A stretch of 64,000 nt of DNA. It comes from Chitinophagaceae bacterium (lineage in GTDB: Bacteria; Bacteroidota; Bacteroidia; Chitinophagales; Chitinophagaceae). The notes below the pieces were generated by a model. That model saw nothing but the letters and a program-made list of their open reading frames with translations, made no database searches and was not told where the DNA came from. Positions 26,305 through 35,567 of the stretch are shown here, piece after piece. The translations under genes were made by a program, and so were the position numbers. The stretch lies in assembly GCA_023957755.1 (NCBI GenBank), contig JAMLGT010000011.1, positions 62,001 to 126,000 on the forward strand. Direction: 5' to 3'. The stretch's first letter is position 1, and every line of letters begins with the position of its first letter.

Positions 26305-26349
26305 CTGGCGCAACGTAACTTTTTGTATTTTTAAAAATAACTAAAGCTT

Positions 26350-27129
26350 GTGAGGTTCCTGATTCATTTAGGACTGATAGACACCCCTTGTGAGATACCT
26401 GTAAATTATCAGTATCCCCTATCGGCTGCTATTTATAAGATTATCAGCAAGGGCGATGCTGACTATGCGGCTTTTCTTCACGGAAAAGGCTACGGGAAAG
26501 GGTTCAAATTCTTCTCGTTTTCGCAAATAGAAGGCCAGTATAGAATAGAAGGAGACCGGTTCAATATCCTTTCCCGGGATATCTCCCTGCAGATTTCTTT
26601 TCATCTGCCGGAGGCTGCACAAGGTTTTATCAAAGGCCTGTTCTCAAATGAGACGATCGAAATTGCGGATAAGAAGTCAAAAGGTGTTTTCAGAATAGAA
26701 AGGGTGGAGTCAATGGCAAATCCATTAATTCGCTATGCGGATAACGACGTGGAAATGGTGTGGCTGAAACCGATGTCTCCAATAGTGGCAGTGATGCCAA
26801 ACGAGCGTGGTAAAGATGACTATCTGGCTCCGGATGATCCGGCATTCGTCGAGAACCTGATATATAACTGGAGACAAAAGATCACTGCCATTTTCGGCAA
26901 AGAAGCAGGTGATGAAGCGCTTTTGCTTATGGAAGCAGCTTTTTATAATAATCCTCCCAAATCAAGGCTGGTGGCCATTAAGGAAGGCGCCAGGGAGCAG
27001 ACGCGAATTCGCGGATGGATGAATTTTAAACTGAAAGTAACTGCAGAGAAAAGATTTTTGGAATTGCTTTTAAATGGAGGCGTTGGAATCAATAACGCTA
27101 CAGGCTTTGGCTGTGTTTGGGTAGTTTGA
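26350..27129 (+). CDS. cas6: Cas6 crRNA-processing endoribonuclease
   Basis: A 259-residue Cas6, the RNase that cuts the array transcript inside each repeat to release crRNAs. The N-terminal ferredoxin-like fold begins MRFLIHLGLIDTPCEIPVNYQYPLSAAIYKII in pattern, and the C-terminus has the Gly-rich loop GVGINNATGFGCVWVV. The start is GTG at 26350. It is the first gene of the cas operon, 20 bp before the WYL regulator. G+C looks like that of the host flanks, unlike cas8b-cas3. Confidence 0.92.
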   Translation: MRFLIHLGLIDTPCEIPVNYQYPLSAAIYKIISKGDADYAAFLHGKGYGKGFKFFSFSQIEGQYRIEGDRFNILSRDISLQISFHLPEAAQGFIKGLFSNETIEIADKKSKGVFRIERVESMANPLIRYADNDVEMVWLKPMSPIVAVMPNERGKDDYLAPDDPAFVENLIYNWRQKITAIFGKEAGDEALLLMEAAFYNNPPKSRLVAIKEGAREQTRIRGWMNFKLKVTAEKRFLELLLNGGVGINNATGFGCVWVV

Positions 27130-27149
27130 AATTATTTTAATAAGAGATA

Positions 27150-28049
27150 ATGAAAGAGAATCGGAGCTACAGGGTACTTAAGATGTTAGTATTGCTGGCC
27201 GGGAACAGATATTATTCCCTGCAGGAACTGATGGAGAAGTATGAAAATTCAGAGCGCAATATTCACAGAGACCTGGCGCTAATTGAGGAATGTGGATTTG
27301 CATTGGAACGCGACAAGAGAGGATACCGGTTGCAACAAACAGGGAATAAAAATGTGAAAACCCTGAGTGGGTTGCTGCATTTTACTGAAGAGGAAGCCGC
27401 CATACTTTATCAGACGCTTTTAAAACTGGAGGGCGATTCTGCGGTAAAGGAAACACTAAGGAAAAAGATGAATGTCTTTTATGACCTGAAGGTTATAGAG
27501 CTTTTAAGGCAAAGGGATGACCTTGCAAAGATTCAGGTAATAAGAGATTCTATCGTAGAGAAGAAACAGGTAAGGTTCAAGGCTTACCGCTCGTCGCATA
27601 GTGGTAGCATTGAAGACAGGGTAGTGGAGGTGTTTGATTTTCTCGAGGATTATAGTTCGGCCTGGTGCTATGATTGTGAGAGCCATTCGTGCAAGCAATT
27701 TAAGATGTCCCGCATAGAAACAGTAGAACTATTGCCCGGTGGCTGGCGTTATGAGGCACATCACAAAAAATTTTTTACGGATATCTTTCGGTTTTCAGCA
27801 GAAAAGCCAGTGTGCACCGTAGAGATGGCACTGTCACTTAAGGCATATAACTTTTTAATAGAATTGTACCCGTCGGGAAGGGAATTGATAAAGCGGGAAG
27901 GGAACAAATACCGGTTAAAAGTACCCATAGCAGATTATGAAGGCATTAGCATATTTGTGCTGGGGATGCTGGAAGAAGTAGAAATTCACAAGCCGGTTCG
28001 CTATAAAAAGTACCTTCAGGAAAGAGTCAGAAAATATTTAAAAACATGA
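27150..28049 (+). CDS. WYL-domain transcriptional regulator of the cas operon
   Basis: A 299-residue regulator. Residues 5-60 form a winged helix (YYSLQELMEKYENSERNIHRD), and a WYL domain of about residues 130-210 includes VRFKAYRSSHSG and FKMSRIETVELL. A WCX-like C-terminal part follows. WYL regulators commonly sit in cas operons and control them, often as repressors sensing nucleic acid ligands. It lies between cas6 and cas8b. A 15-bp palindrome overlaps its stop codon and is a candidate binding site. Confidence 0.88.
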   Translation: MKENRSYRVLKMLVLLAGNRYYSLQELMEKYENSERNIHRDLALIEECGFALERDKRGYRLQQTGNKNVKTLSGLLHFTEEEAAILYQTLLKLEGDSAVKETLRKKMNVFYDLKVIELLRQRDDLAKIQVIRDSIVEKKQVRFKAYRSSHSGSIEDRVVEVFDFLEDYSSAWCYDCESHSCKQFKMSRIETVELLPGGWRYEAHHKKFFTDIFRFSAEKPVCTVEMALSLKAYNFLIELYPSGRELIKREGNKYRLKVPIADYEGISIFVLGMLEEVEIHKPVRYKKYLQERVRKYLKT

Positions 28050-28061
28050 CAGAATCTGTCA
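28047..28061 (+). promoter_or_regulatory. 15-bp palindrome, candidate operator before cas8b
   Basis: TGACAGAATCTGTCA consists of perfect 7-bp arms around a single central base. It begins at the TGA stop of the WYL gene and lies about 70 bp upstream of the cas8b ATG. Its position fits an operator for the WYL regulator; there is no U-run, so it is not an intrinsic terminator. Binding is inferred. Confidence 0.5.
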
Positions 28062-28129
28062 GAGTGGGGTGGTAGGTTTGTGAGTGAGAAAGCCGGAGGT
28101 GGGGGTAGGGGAATATAAAGAATCAATAT

Positions 28130-30121
28130 ATGAGTCTAGATACAGTTTTAAAGATTGGTAAGGCATTAAGGAATGCACCAGACAACTTAAGATATTTCAA
28201 GTATGTATCGCCGTGCCCAACAGATAAAGATGGAAACTATCCCTTTTGTATTTCTATTCCGGTGTTAGAGAATTTTAGCTTTGATTGGAATAATATAAAA
28301 GAAACTTCTGAGATTGAAAGGAGCAAACTCTTTTATCTAAGATTTAAAACATCTAATAGTGATGGTTTGATGAAATATATTTTCGGAGATATTTATTATG
28401 AAAAACAAGCGACTATTAAGAATAACAACTCAATAGAAACTTCGGAAGCAGGAGGTTACCGTTTAGAAAATCCTAATCATAGCAATGCTGCATATCGCCC
28501 AAGTTCTTTTAATCGGGGTAGTAATGATTATGACGAAATTATCAAGAATAAGGAGAATACTGAACTTACTCTTATCAAATTCAGAAATGCCGTAAGTAAG
28601 GATTTATTAATCATAGAGACAATTCTAGCAAATATTTCTGCCGTAGAATATTTTTTAAAGAACCCATCCGGCAACGATTTTCTTTCTCTTATTCAGAATG
28701 AAGAAATTATTAAGGACTTCACGATAAAACAATTGTTAGAAAAAACGAGTAAAGCAACTTTGAAGAAATTAGGAATTGAGATGGATAATAATCCACTGAA
28801 CGAAGAACAGCAAAGTAAACTATTGGCTTACGACAATGGCGAAATCTTTATCCACTTTGAATTTCCTGGCAACAAGCATTGGTATGGCTATAAAGAAGAT
28901 TTTGAACTCATCAACAAAAAGATGCTTTCTGATTTTGTTGACAATACTTCTAAAGGGTTAGTTTTAAAGAAAGCACTTTATAAAACGCTTTGTTCAGGAG
29001 ATAAGAAGAATGATATTCAGTTTCCTGATTTTAAAATGGAAGCCAAATATAAATCCAAATCTTTTTCTGATGAATCGATGCAAGACTTGTTTTATGCTGT
29101 GGATTATTCCCAAAAGGGAACCTTTATACCAGGTACGGATATAAAGATTATCATTCTGCCTTGCGGTGAAAATTTATCAGCAGACGACTATATAGTTTTT
29201 CAGAGCAAGGGTGATGAAGAACAGATAATTCAGGCAAATTCTGATGAGCAAAAAGAAGAAGGAGAGCCATTATTTGACATCTTTGAAAAATCAGCCCACG
29301 AGAATATCACAAGTTTTGATGTAGTTTTTTCAAAAAAAGGTGAAAGAACCGATGTTGATTTATCTGAAATTTCAGGAATTACAAAGAGCAAAATAAGAGA
29401 TACCAAAGAAAGGGTTCGTGCCATTGGACTGAAAGTATTCCCGAAAGGAAGGCAATTTAAACTACACTGGTCTTTAACAAATATTTTGGGGAAGGCAATT
29501 TTTGACAAGAATGAGAATATTGTAAAGTTCGTCAATAGAACGAAAACAAGTAATGGATTAAAACCTGTTCCAACTTACCAATCTCATTTCTTGAAAATTC
29601 TGCCATTGATATACATGGATAATTATCATTATGATGGAATTTTATTACCGCATTTAATCCAAAATGTTGAGTTTTCTATCAGGGCAGGTGACCCGAAATA
29701 CAACTTTCTAAAATTTGATTTAGAGTTTCTTATATCAATTCAAAATAACAAAAACAACAGGTATATGGATATTATTACTTCAAACAGCTATCAGATAGGC
29801 GTACTATTGGGAAGTTTAGCCAAAAACTTTGCCGGTGATAAATCACCGATAAAATCTTTTGAGAAAAACTATGTGGGAAACTTATCCCGAAGGATAAGTA
29901 CAATTGATGATTTTATTAAACTCAAAAATGATATTGAGCAAAAGCTCATCATGCACGAAAAGACAAAGTTTACTTTTCAAACTTCTTACCAATTATCTGA
30001 AAAGATAAAAACATTTCAGGGAGCTTACGATAAAGAAGAAGCCACATTCGGGTTCTTTGAATCTTATTTTAAACCGCTTCCCAAGAAAAAAGAAGTAGAA
30101 ACAGAAGAACAATCTATTTGA
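28130..30121 (+). CDS. cas8b: Cas8b large subunit of type I-B Cascade (TM1802/Csh1 family)
   Basis: A 663-residue protein in the position of the large Cascade subunit, which recognises the PAM and recruits Cas3. The N-terminus (GKALRNAPDNLRYFKYVSPCP, KLFYLRF, GDIYYE) matches the TM1802-type Cas8b family as I know it. A CPTDKDGNYPFC pair near residues 30-40 could bind metal. The family is very variable, so the call leans on synteny with cas7 (23 bp downstream) and cas5. The gene is A+T-rich compared with cas6 and the regulator. Confidence 0.82.
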   Translation: MSLDTVLKIGKALRNAPDNLRYFKYVSPCPTDKDGNYPFCISIPVLENFSFDWNNIKETSEIERSKLFYLRFKTSNSDGLMKYIFGDIYYEKQATIKNNNSIETSEAGGYRLENPNHSNAAYRPSSFNRGSNDYDEIIKNKENTELTLIKFRNAVSKDLLIIETILANISAVEYFLKNPSGNDFLSLIQNEEIIKDFTIKQLLEKTSKATLKKLGIEMDNNPLNEEQQSKLLAYDNGEIFIHFEFPGNKHWYGYKEDFELINKKMLSDFVDNTSKGLVLKKALYKTLCSGDKKNDIQFPDFKMEAKYKSKSFSDESMQDLFYAVDYSQKGTFIPGTDIKIIILPCGENLSADDYIVFQSKGDEEQIIQANSDEQKEEGEPLFDIFEKSAHENITSFDVVFSKKGERTDVDLSEISGITKSKIRDTKERVRAIGLKVFPKGRQFKLHWSLTNILGKAIFDKNENIVKFVNRTKTSNGLKPVPTYQSHFLKILPLIYMDNYHYDGILLPHLIQNVEFSIRAGDPKYNFLKFDLEFLISIQNNKNNRYMDIITSNSYQIGVLLGSLAKNFAGDKSPIKSFEKNYVGNLSRRISTIDDFIKLKNDIEQKLIMHEKTKFTFQTSYQLSEKIKTFQGAYDKEEATFGFFESYFKPLPKKKEVETEEQSI

Positions 30122-30144
30122 TTCATAATTAAAATAACTTTAAA

Positions 30145-31104
30145 ATGGAAAATATCAATAACATTCAGCACAAGTCCGAAATGCTATTCTTGTATGACAG
30201 TACGTACAGCATTCCCAATGGCGACCCCTTCACGGGAGAGCAGCGCTATGATGAAGAAACAAAAAAAATTTTGATAAGCGATGTGCGAATCAAGCGCTAT
30301 GTAAGGGATTATCTTTCTGCACAAGGGAAAGACATCTATGTGGTTGGAGATAAGAGTTTTGCAGAAGGAGATGAATCCGGTTCGGCTGCACGTATAAAAG
30401 CTTTACAGGACAAGTTTAAAAAAGAATTAGAAGAGTCAGAGAAAGTTGCTAAAGAAAAAAAAGAAAACTTTAGTAAGGCATTGTTTGTGATGAGACAGTG
30501 TGTTGACGTGCGTCTTTTTGGTGGCATTGCAACAGGTAAAGGAGATGCAGTAAATCTAACAGGTCCGCTTCAATTTGCTCTACTTAATCCATCATTGAAC
30601 CAAACAACATTACGGATGCACCAAAACACATCTGTATTTGTGTCAAAAGGCTCTAATGAGCAAGGGGCTATTGGTACCACAACTCTTGTCCCATATTCAA
30701 TTGTACAAATTCACGGTTGGCTAAATCCCAAAGTTGCTGAAACTACTGGGTTGACAAAAGATGATATGAAACTTTTATTTGAGGGACTGTGGTATGGCAC
30801 AAGCGGTGATGGGAGTTCTCATTCTCGGACCAAATCTGGACAAAATTCCATTCTGCTTTTGGAAATTATATATGCAGAGAAGAATAAAAAAGTATATGGT
30901 ATTGACCATCTTATCAAACTGAAAAACAAAGACGGCAAAAAGGATGAACAACTACGTTCATTAGATGATTTTGAATTTGATTTTAGTAAGCTAATAAGCA
31001 TTGCTGCGTCCGTCAAAATTGCAAAGATTAAATTCTATACGGAGATTGACGATATTAAGAGGCAATTCAGCGGTATGGATAAATTTGAAGAAATGAAATT
31101 TTAA
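30145..31104 (+). CDS. cas7: Cas7 backbone subunit (type I-B, Csh2)
   Basis: A 319-residue RAMP protein that forms the crRNA-binding backbone of Cascade. It shows the Csh2/DevR-type N-terminus MLFLYDSTYSIPNGDP, and RQCVDVRLFGGIATGK near residue 115, the conserved [VF]R-[LM]FG segment. SYAVSKGSN-like loops follow (TSVFVSKGSN, IGTTTLVPYSIVQIHGW). It lies between cas8b and cas5 with 23-bp and 11-bp gaps, consistent with one operon. Confidence 0.92.
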   Translation: MENINNIQHKSEMLFLYDSTYSIPNGDPFTGEQRYDEETKKILISDVRIKRYVRDYLSAQGKDIYVVGDKSFAEGDESGSAARIKALQDKFKKELEESEKVAKEKKENFSKALFVMRQCVDVRLFGGIATGKGDAVNLTGPLQFALLNPSLNQTTLRMHQNTSVFVSKGSNEQGAIGTTTLVPYSIVQIHGWLNPKVAETTGLTKDDMKLLFEGLWYGTSGDGSSHSRTKSGQNSILLLEIIYAEKNKKVYGIDHLIKLKNKDGKKDEQLRSLDDFEFDFSKLISIAASVKIAKIKFYTEIDDIKRQFSGMDKFEEMKF

Positions 31105-31115
31105 AGCTCTAAAAC

Positions 31116-31823
31116 ATGGAAGCATTTCAGTTTATAATTGAAGGCAATTGGGGGCACTTTAAAAAGCCGGAGACGAATAATAATCCACTCACGCATGACC
31201 TGATTACTAAAACCGCGTTAATCGGATTAATCGGTGCTGTTCTAGGGGTTGAAAGACAGGATATGAAATTGGTGTTTCCAGAATTGTCCGAAAATTTATT
31301 GTATGGTGTAGAATTGCTTAGTCCTGTAAAAAAAGTATCATGGGGATTTACAAGCAGAACAGCAATAAATCCTACAGAAGCTGGTTCACCTAAATATTTT
31401 GAATTTCTGAAAAACCCATGCTTTAAGATAACATTGGTATTGAAAAATAATGATTCTCAAAGCAGGTTTAAACAATTTTTAAATGCAATTAAAAATAACG
31501 AAGCTGTTTACACACCTGTTTTGGGCTGGCACAACTGCCCTGCGAATTTGCAGTTTGAATCGGAAGGAACCGTAACTGAAATGCAGGAAGCTGAGTTTGA
31601 AACTGCCACTTTTGTTTCTACTGAACATAAGCCTAAAATTACAGGTGCATTTAGGGTGGGATTTGACAAACTTCCAACCTATCAAAATGATGATTTTTGG
31701 AATTTACCAGAAAAATACCAGCAAATAATCTATCCTGATTTTCCACACAAACTGACTGTTGAAGGAAAATATTATGAATACAAAAGCAATCTTCAGGAAA
31801 CGGAAAAATTATGGTTGATGTAA
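31116..31823 (+). CDS. cas5: Cas5 subunit of type I-B Cascade
   Basis: A 235-residue RAMP protein that caps the 5' handle of the crRNA in Cascade. The N-terminus FIIEGNWGHFKKPETNNNP and the segment TKTALIGLIGAVLGVER are typical of Cas5 in I-B systems. Its last 13 bp overlap the start of cas3, indicating translational coupling. Confidence 0.9.
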   Translation: MEAFQFIIEGNWGHFKKPETNNNPLTHDLITKTALIGLIGAVLGVERQDMKLVFPELSENLLYGVELLSPVKKVSWGFTSRTAINPTEAGSPKYFEFLKNPCFKITLVLKNNDSQSRFKQFLNAIKNNEAVYTPVLGWHNCPANLQFESEGTVTEMQEAEFETATFVSTEHKPKITGAFRVGFDKLPTYQNDDFWNLPEKYQQIIYPDFPHKLTVEGKYYEYKSNLQETEKLWLM

Positions 31824-34291
31824 ACGCCTTAAAGTCACATCCTGACAAAAAATTGTTCGATCATGTCATGGGCGTGATTACTAATGTGCAAAAGCTTACA
31901 GAAGGGTTATCTGTTTACAAATTAGCAGAGATAGCAGCTGTTTTCCATGATTTGGGAAAGATTAACCCAAACTTTCAGAAGAAAATAAATCATAATCCAA
32001 CTATTGATTATAGTCATCATGCCTATCTTTCGGCCTATACTTTTTTTGTATTTTGTATTGATAAAAACAATCGGGAATTAATAAAATCTATTCTAAATGA
32101 AGATAATATTCAAAACGAATTAATCTCATTAATTATACTCATAGCGAAACATCATGGTCATTTGCCGGATTTTTGCCCCAAATCAGAATTAGAAATTGAG
32201 CCTTACATTCTGAGTAAAGATGAAATTAAATCACTTTATAAATTCCTGAAACAAGAAGTACAGTACCTGCCTGTTGAGGAATACACAAAAGGCTTTAAAC
32301 AATATGAAAATTTAAAGGTATCTCAACAGCTTTTAACTGATGACAAAGTACAACAGCATTTTATTGACAAATTAAAGTTTGATGCAAGGTATACCAAGAG
32401 CCATCTGGATTTTTTTCTGACAACTCAATTTGCTTTTGCCACTCTTATCCAGGCAGATAAATCAGATGCTATGGATGTTGCTATTATTGATGAAGACAAG
32501 GCTAAAGTCAAAAGTTTTTGTAAAATTTATCCCGAAACACTTCAACAGTATATTTCAAAATTTAAGGCAGACAATACTTTAAATAAAATAAGAACAGAAA
32601 TCAGAAAGGAAAGCGTTAACAATATACAGTTGCTATTGACACAAGGAAAAAGGGTTTTTGAATTGACTGCACCAACCGGTTCTGGAAAGACAATAATGCT
32701 ACTTTGCTTAGCATCAGAAATTCTCAAAGTTAAAGGTAGTTACCGGATAATGTATGCGCTTCCATTTCTATCTATTACGGAGCAGGTGGAAAAAGAAGTT
32801 TTAGATATATTCAAAGATTTTCAACAGGATAATTTTATACAGCGGATTGATTCCAAATCAAATAGCAAACAGTTTGATGAGATTCAGCAACAATTAGATT
32901 CAAATCCAATGCCTGAGAAAATGGAAGAGTTAGACTTTTTAGCTTTTCGAGAACAAGTGTTTGCGTACCCTTTTGTGATAACCACATTTGTGAGATTTTT
33001 TGAAACCTTATTGAGCAATCACAATGCAACACTTTTAAAATTGCCCAACTTTTCAAAATCTATTTTTCTGTTAGATGAAATCCAGTCTTTGCCACCACGC
33101 TTATATACATTTTTTGTTGCCTATCTGACGAAGTTTTGTGAAAAATTTGACTGCTATGCAATTATCTCAACCGCTACACAGCCCAATCTTGTATTACCAA
33201 ATGAGGACAGGATAAAATCTTTTTTTGTTGATTATGAGAAACCAGTTTCTCTACTTGAACACAAGAAGTATTTTGAAAGTGATGTTTTCAATCGCTACCG
33301 GATAGAATACCAGAGAGAAGGAATAAATATTGAGAAATTAGCCGATAAAGTTATTGCCGAAGACAATTCGGTGCTGGTAATTGTAAACACTATTGATGAC
33401 AGTAAAGATTTGTTCAAACAATTGGAACAAAGGTTTAGTAAAAACGAGTTGTACTTACTGAATACCCATTTTATACCAAATGATAGGAAAGAAAAAATTA
33501 GGATAATAAAAGAACGACTAAATCAAAATAAAAAAACTATTTTAATTTCAACCCAACTAATTGAGGCGGGAGTTGATATAGATTTTCCTGTTTTATATCG
33601 GGATTTTGCACTTGTTTCAAGCATTGTACAATCCGCTGGTCGATGCAATAGAAATGGTAAATTGAACGGTTTAGGGAGAGTGGTTCTATTCAATTTGTGC
33701 AAAGAGGGAAAATTACGCGCTAACCTGATTTATGGACGCGGAAAAGACAAGGATATTTTGACATTTACGAATGAAGCACTTGGTCATGAGAATTCATTCG
33801 AAGAAAAGAATTTGTTTAATATTCAAAAAGTATTTTTTGACAAAATAGCTGCTAATTTACATTTTGCAAAACACAAACAAAATAAATTCAATATTGAGTT
33901 TGATTTTTTAGAAGATATAAAAGAATGTTCCTTCGGTAAAATTGGAAAATTTCAGTTGATTGATGAACAGGATTTCGGCGAACAACATCAATATTATGTT
34001 CCACTTGATGATAAGGATTCGAAATTTGAGATTTTATTTGAATTAAGGAGTGATGCAACAATGCTGATGAATTCCCCAATAAAAGATTGGAATGCTATTA
34101 AGTCTTTGAATTTTAAGATTCAGAACCTATTAAAGAAAATGTCCAACCAAATCGTTTCAGTGAGATTAAGAGATAGAGAGCAACTGCCAATCTTAGCCCA
34201 TGCTGCGAATTATAATGGGATTTATAAAATTGGGTTGGATTTTTACTCTTTTGAGAAGGGATTGAATGTTTCTGCTGAATGTTTAATATAG
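31811..34291 (+). CDS. cas3: Cas3 nuclease-helicase
   Basis: An 826-residue Cas3 that unwinds and degrades DNA marked by Cascade. The N-terminal HD nuclease shows FHDLGK at residues 46-51, a YSHHAYLS segment and KHHGHLPD. The helicase has the P-loop TAPTGSGKT near residue 287, the Walker B LLDEIQ near residue 420, STATQPN, and motif VI AGRCNRNG near residue 610. All key residues are present, so it appears functional. It begins inside the cas5 stop. The gene is markedly A+T-rich. Confidence 0.95.
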   Translation: MVDVNALKSHPDKKLFDHVMGVITNVQKLTEGLSVYKLAEIAAVFHDLGKINPNFQKKINHNPTIDYSHHAYLSAYTFFVFCIDKNNRELIKSILNEDNIQNELISLIILIAKHHGHLPDFCPKSELEIEPYILSKDEIKSLYKFLKQEVQYLPVEEYTKGFKQYENLKVSQQLLTDDKVQQHFIDKLKFDARYTKSHLDFFLTTQFAFATLIQADKSDAMDVAIIDEDKAKVKSFCKIYPETLQQYISKFKADNTLNKIRTEIRKESVNNIQLLLTQGKRVFELTAPTGSGKTIMLLCLASEILKVKGSYRIMYALPFLSITEQVEKEVLDIFKDFQQDNFIQRIDSKSNSKQFDEIQQQLDSNPMPEKMEELDFLAFREQVFAYPFVITTFVRFFETLLSNHNATLLKLPNFSKSIFLLDEIQSLPPRLYTFFVAYLTKFCEKFDCYAIISTATQPNLVLPNEDRIKSFFVDYEKPVSLLEHKKYFESDVFNRYRIEYQREGINIEKLADKVIAEDNSVLVIVNTIDDSKDLFKQLEQRFSKNELYLLNTHFIPNDRKEKIRIIKERLNQNKKTILISTQLIEAGVDIDFPVLYRDFALVSSIVQSAGRCNRNGKLNGLGRVVLFNLCKEGKLRANLIYGRGKDKDILTFTNEALGHENSFEEKNLFNIQKVFFDKIAANLHFAKHKQNKFNIEFDFLEDIKECSFGKIGKFQLIDEQDFGEQHQYYVPLDDKDSKFEILFELRSDATMLMNSPIKDWNAIKSLNFKIQNLLKKMSNQIVSVRLRDREQLPILAHAANYNGIYKIGLDFYSFEKGLNVSAECLI

Positions 34292-34529
34292 AATAGGAAC
34301 TCTACAAATAGGATGAATAATTTAAAAGCATTTCTTATCAATTTCTCAGAATTTAAGAAGCGGATAGTCCAGAGAATTACTAGAAATTTTTTAAATTCTT
34401 GAGTCCACTTATTGTTGTTTCATTAAAGTCTATAATATTCATTGTACCAAAGAAATGTAAAAATATTTTCATTGGGGAGGCTTAAACGGCAATTCTTTCG
34501 GTTTCATAATTTCCCAATAAATTTTATAT

Positions 34530-35066
34530 ATGCACATCACCGCCACCCATATTAATTACTTCCGGATTTGTAAACGCAAGCTCTGGCTATTCAGCAATGG
34601 AATCAATATGGAGCAGACGAGTGATACTGTGTATGATGGCAAGTTACTTCAAGATACAAGCTACCCTCAACGGAATGAAAAACATACAGAGTTACCTGTA
34701 ACATTCACTTATTCGGGATTAAAACTTTATGGAATAATCGATTTTTATGATGCGAGAAAAAAGGTGATCCATGAAACAAAAAGAAGTAATAAAATTGAAC
34801 AGGCTCACATCTGGCAGGTGAAGTTTTATTTGTGGCTGCTGAAACTGAACGGGGTAGAGGATGTGACGGCTATAATAGAATATCCGGTATTGCGCGAGAC
34901 TTCAGAGGTAACTCTGACGGATATGGATATCCTGGAACTTGAAAAGGTGCTTTCAGGCATCAGGAAGGTTTTGGAATCCGACCAATGTCCTCCGGTAATC
35001 CACTCAAAAATTTGCAAGAGCTGCAGTTACTATGAGTTGTGTTATGTAGCAGAGGAGAGTGAATGA
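34530..35066 (+). CDS. cas4: Cas4 adaptation nuclease
   Basis: A 178-residue RecB-like exonuclease that helps choose and trim PAM-containing prespacers. Cysteines at residues 14, 162, 165 and 171 (RICKRK and CKSCSYYELC) fit the [4Fe-4S] cluster. GIIDFYD and IHETKRS give the Asp, Glu and Lys of the RecB core. A 238-bp gap separates it from cas3; that gap is A+T-rich and holds only a 29-codon frame from 34314 that I would not call a gene. Confidence 0.93.
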   Translation: MHITATHINYFRICKRKLWLFSNGINMEQTSDTVYDGKLLQDTSYPQRNEKHTELPVTFTYSGLKLYGIIDFYDARKKVIHETKRSNKIEQAHIWQVKFYLWLLKLNGVEDVTAIIEYPVLRETSEVTLTDMDILELEKVLSGIRKVLESDQCPPVIHSKICKSCSYYELCYVAEESE

Positions 35067-35097
35067 GGCGATTGGGATGATTGGGGTGATTGGGGTA

Positions 35098-35496
35098 ATG
35101 AATAAGCACGATGAACTAACGGTTTATGGAGAGAGAAGATTGGGGAATTATAAAATTTTAATCCGGGAGAGGTTGCGGTTGTTTGACCTGGATATAATTT
35201 TACTCTCGACAAGATTGCCATCTTTTACTTTTTCAAAGATGGTCGGTTATCAACTAACTAAATCTGATACTTCGGTCTATGCAAATTACAGAGCTGCATA
35301 GCAAGGAAGATCGGAAGCGGAAATTGTCAGTAAATTATCGATTTGTATTGAAGAAGGAGACGTAGCTGGAATGTGGTTAGAATTGTGGATTGCTTCAAAA
35401 ATAAAAGATGAGGAGCTCGTAAGAAAACTGCATCACCAGTACTGGGAGTTAGTAAAAATCTTGTCAGCAATGCGGCGACGTTTGTCCCAATCATAG
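35098..35496 (+). pseudogene. decayed four-helix-bundle (23S rRNA intervening-sequence type) protein gene
   Basis: From the ATG at 35098 one frame runs 132 codons to TAG 35494-35496, interrupted by an in-frame TAG at 35299-35301. Before the stop it reads GERRLGNYKIL and YQLTKSDTSVYANYRAA; after it, QGRSEAEIVSKL and ELVRKLHHQYWELVKILSAM. This follows the order of the family often called S23/four-helix bundle protein, which has a Q-x-RRA-x-SI-x-N-x-AEG-x-GR core, but that core is degraded. It sits between cas4 and cas1, so the adaptation genes are split by a dead gene. An upstream TTG-type start overlapping cas4 is possible. Confidence 0.6.
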
Positions 35497-35567
35497 CGAT
35501 CAGCCTGCGTATCAATCCCACTTTCCCTCGCAACCCACAACCCACACCTCACGCCCCTTCTTAAATT

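Noticed and set aside
35059-35097. Upstream start for the four-helix-bundle pseudogene overlapping cas4
   Set aside because: It adds a low-complexity GVIGV repeat; ATG 35098 fits the family start better.
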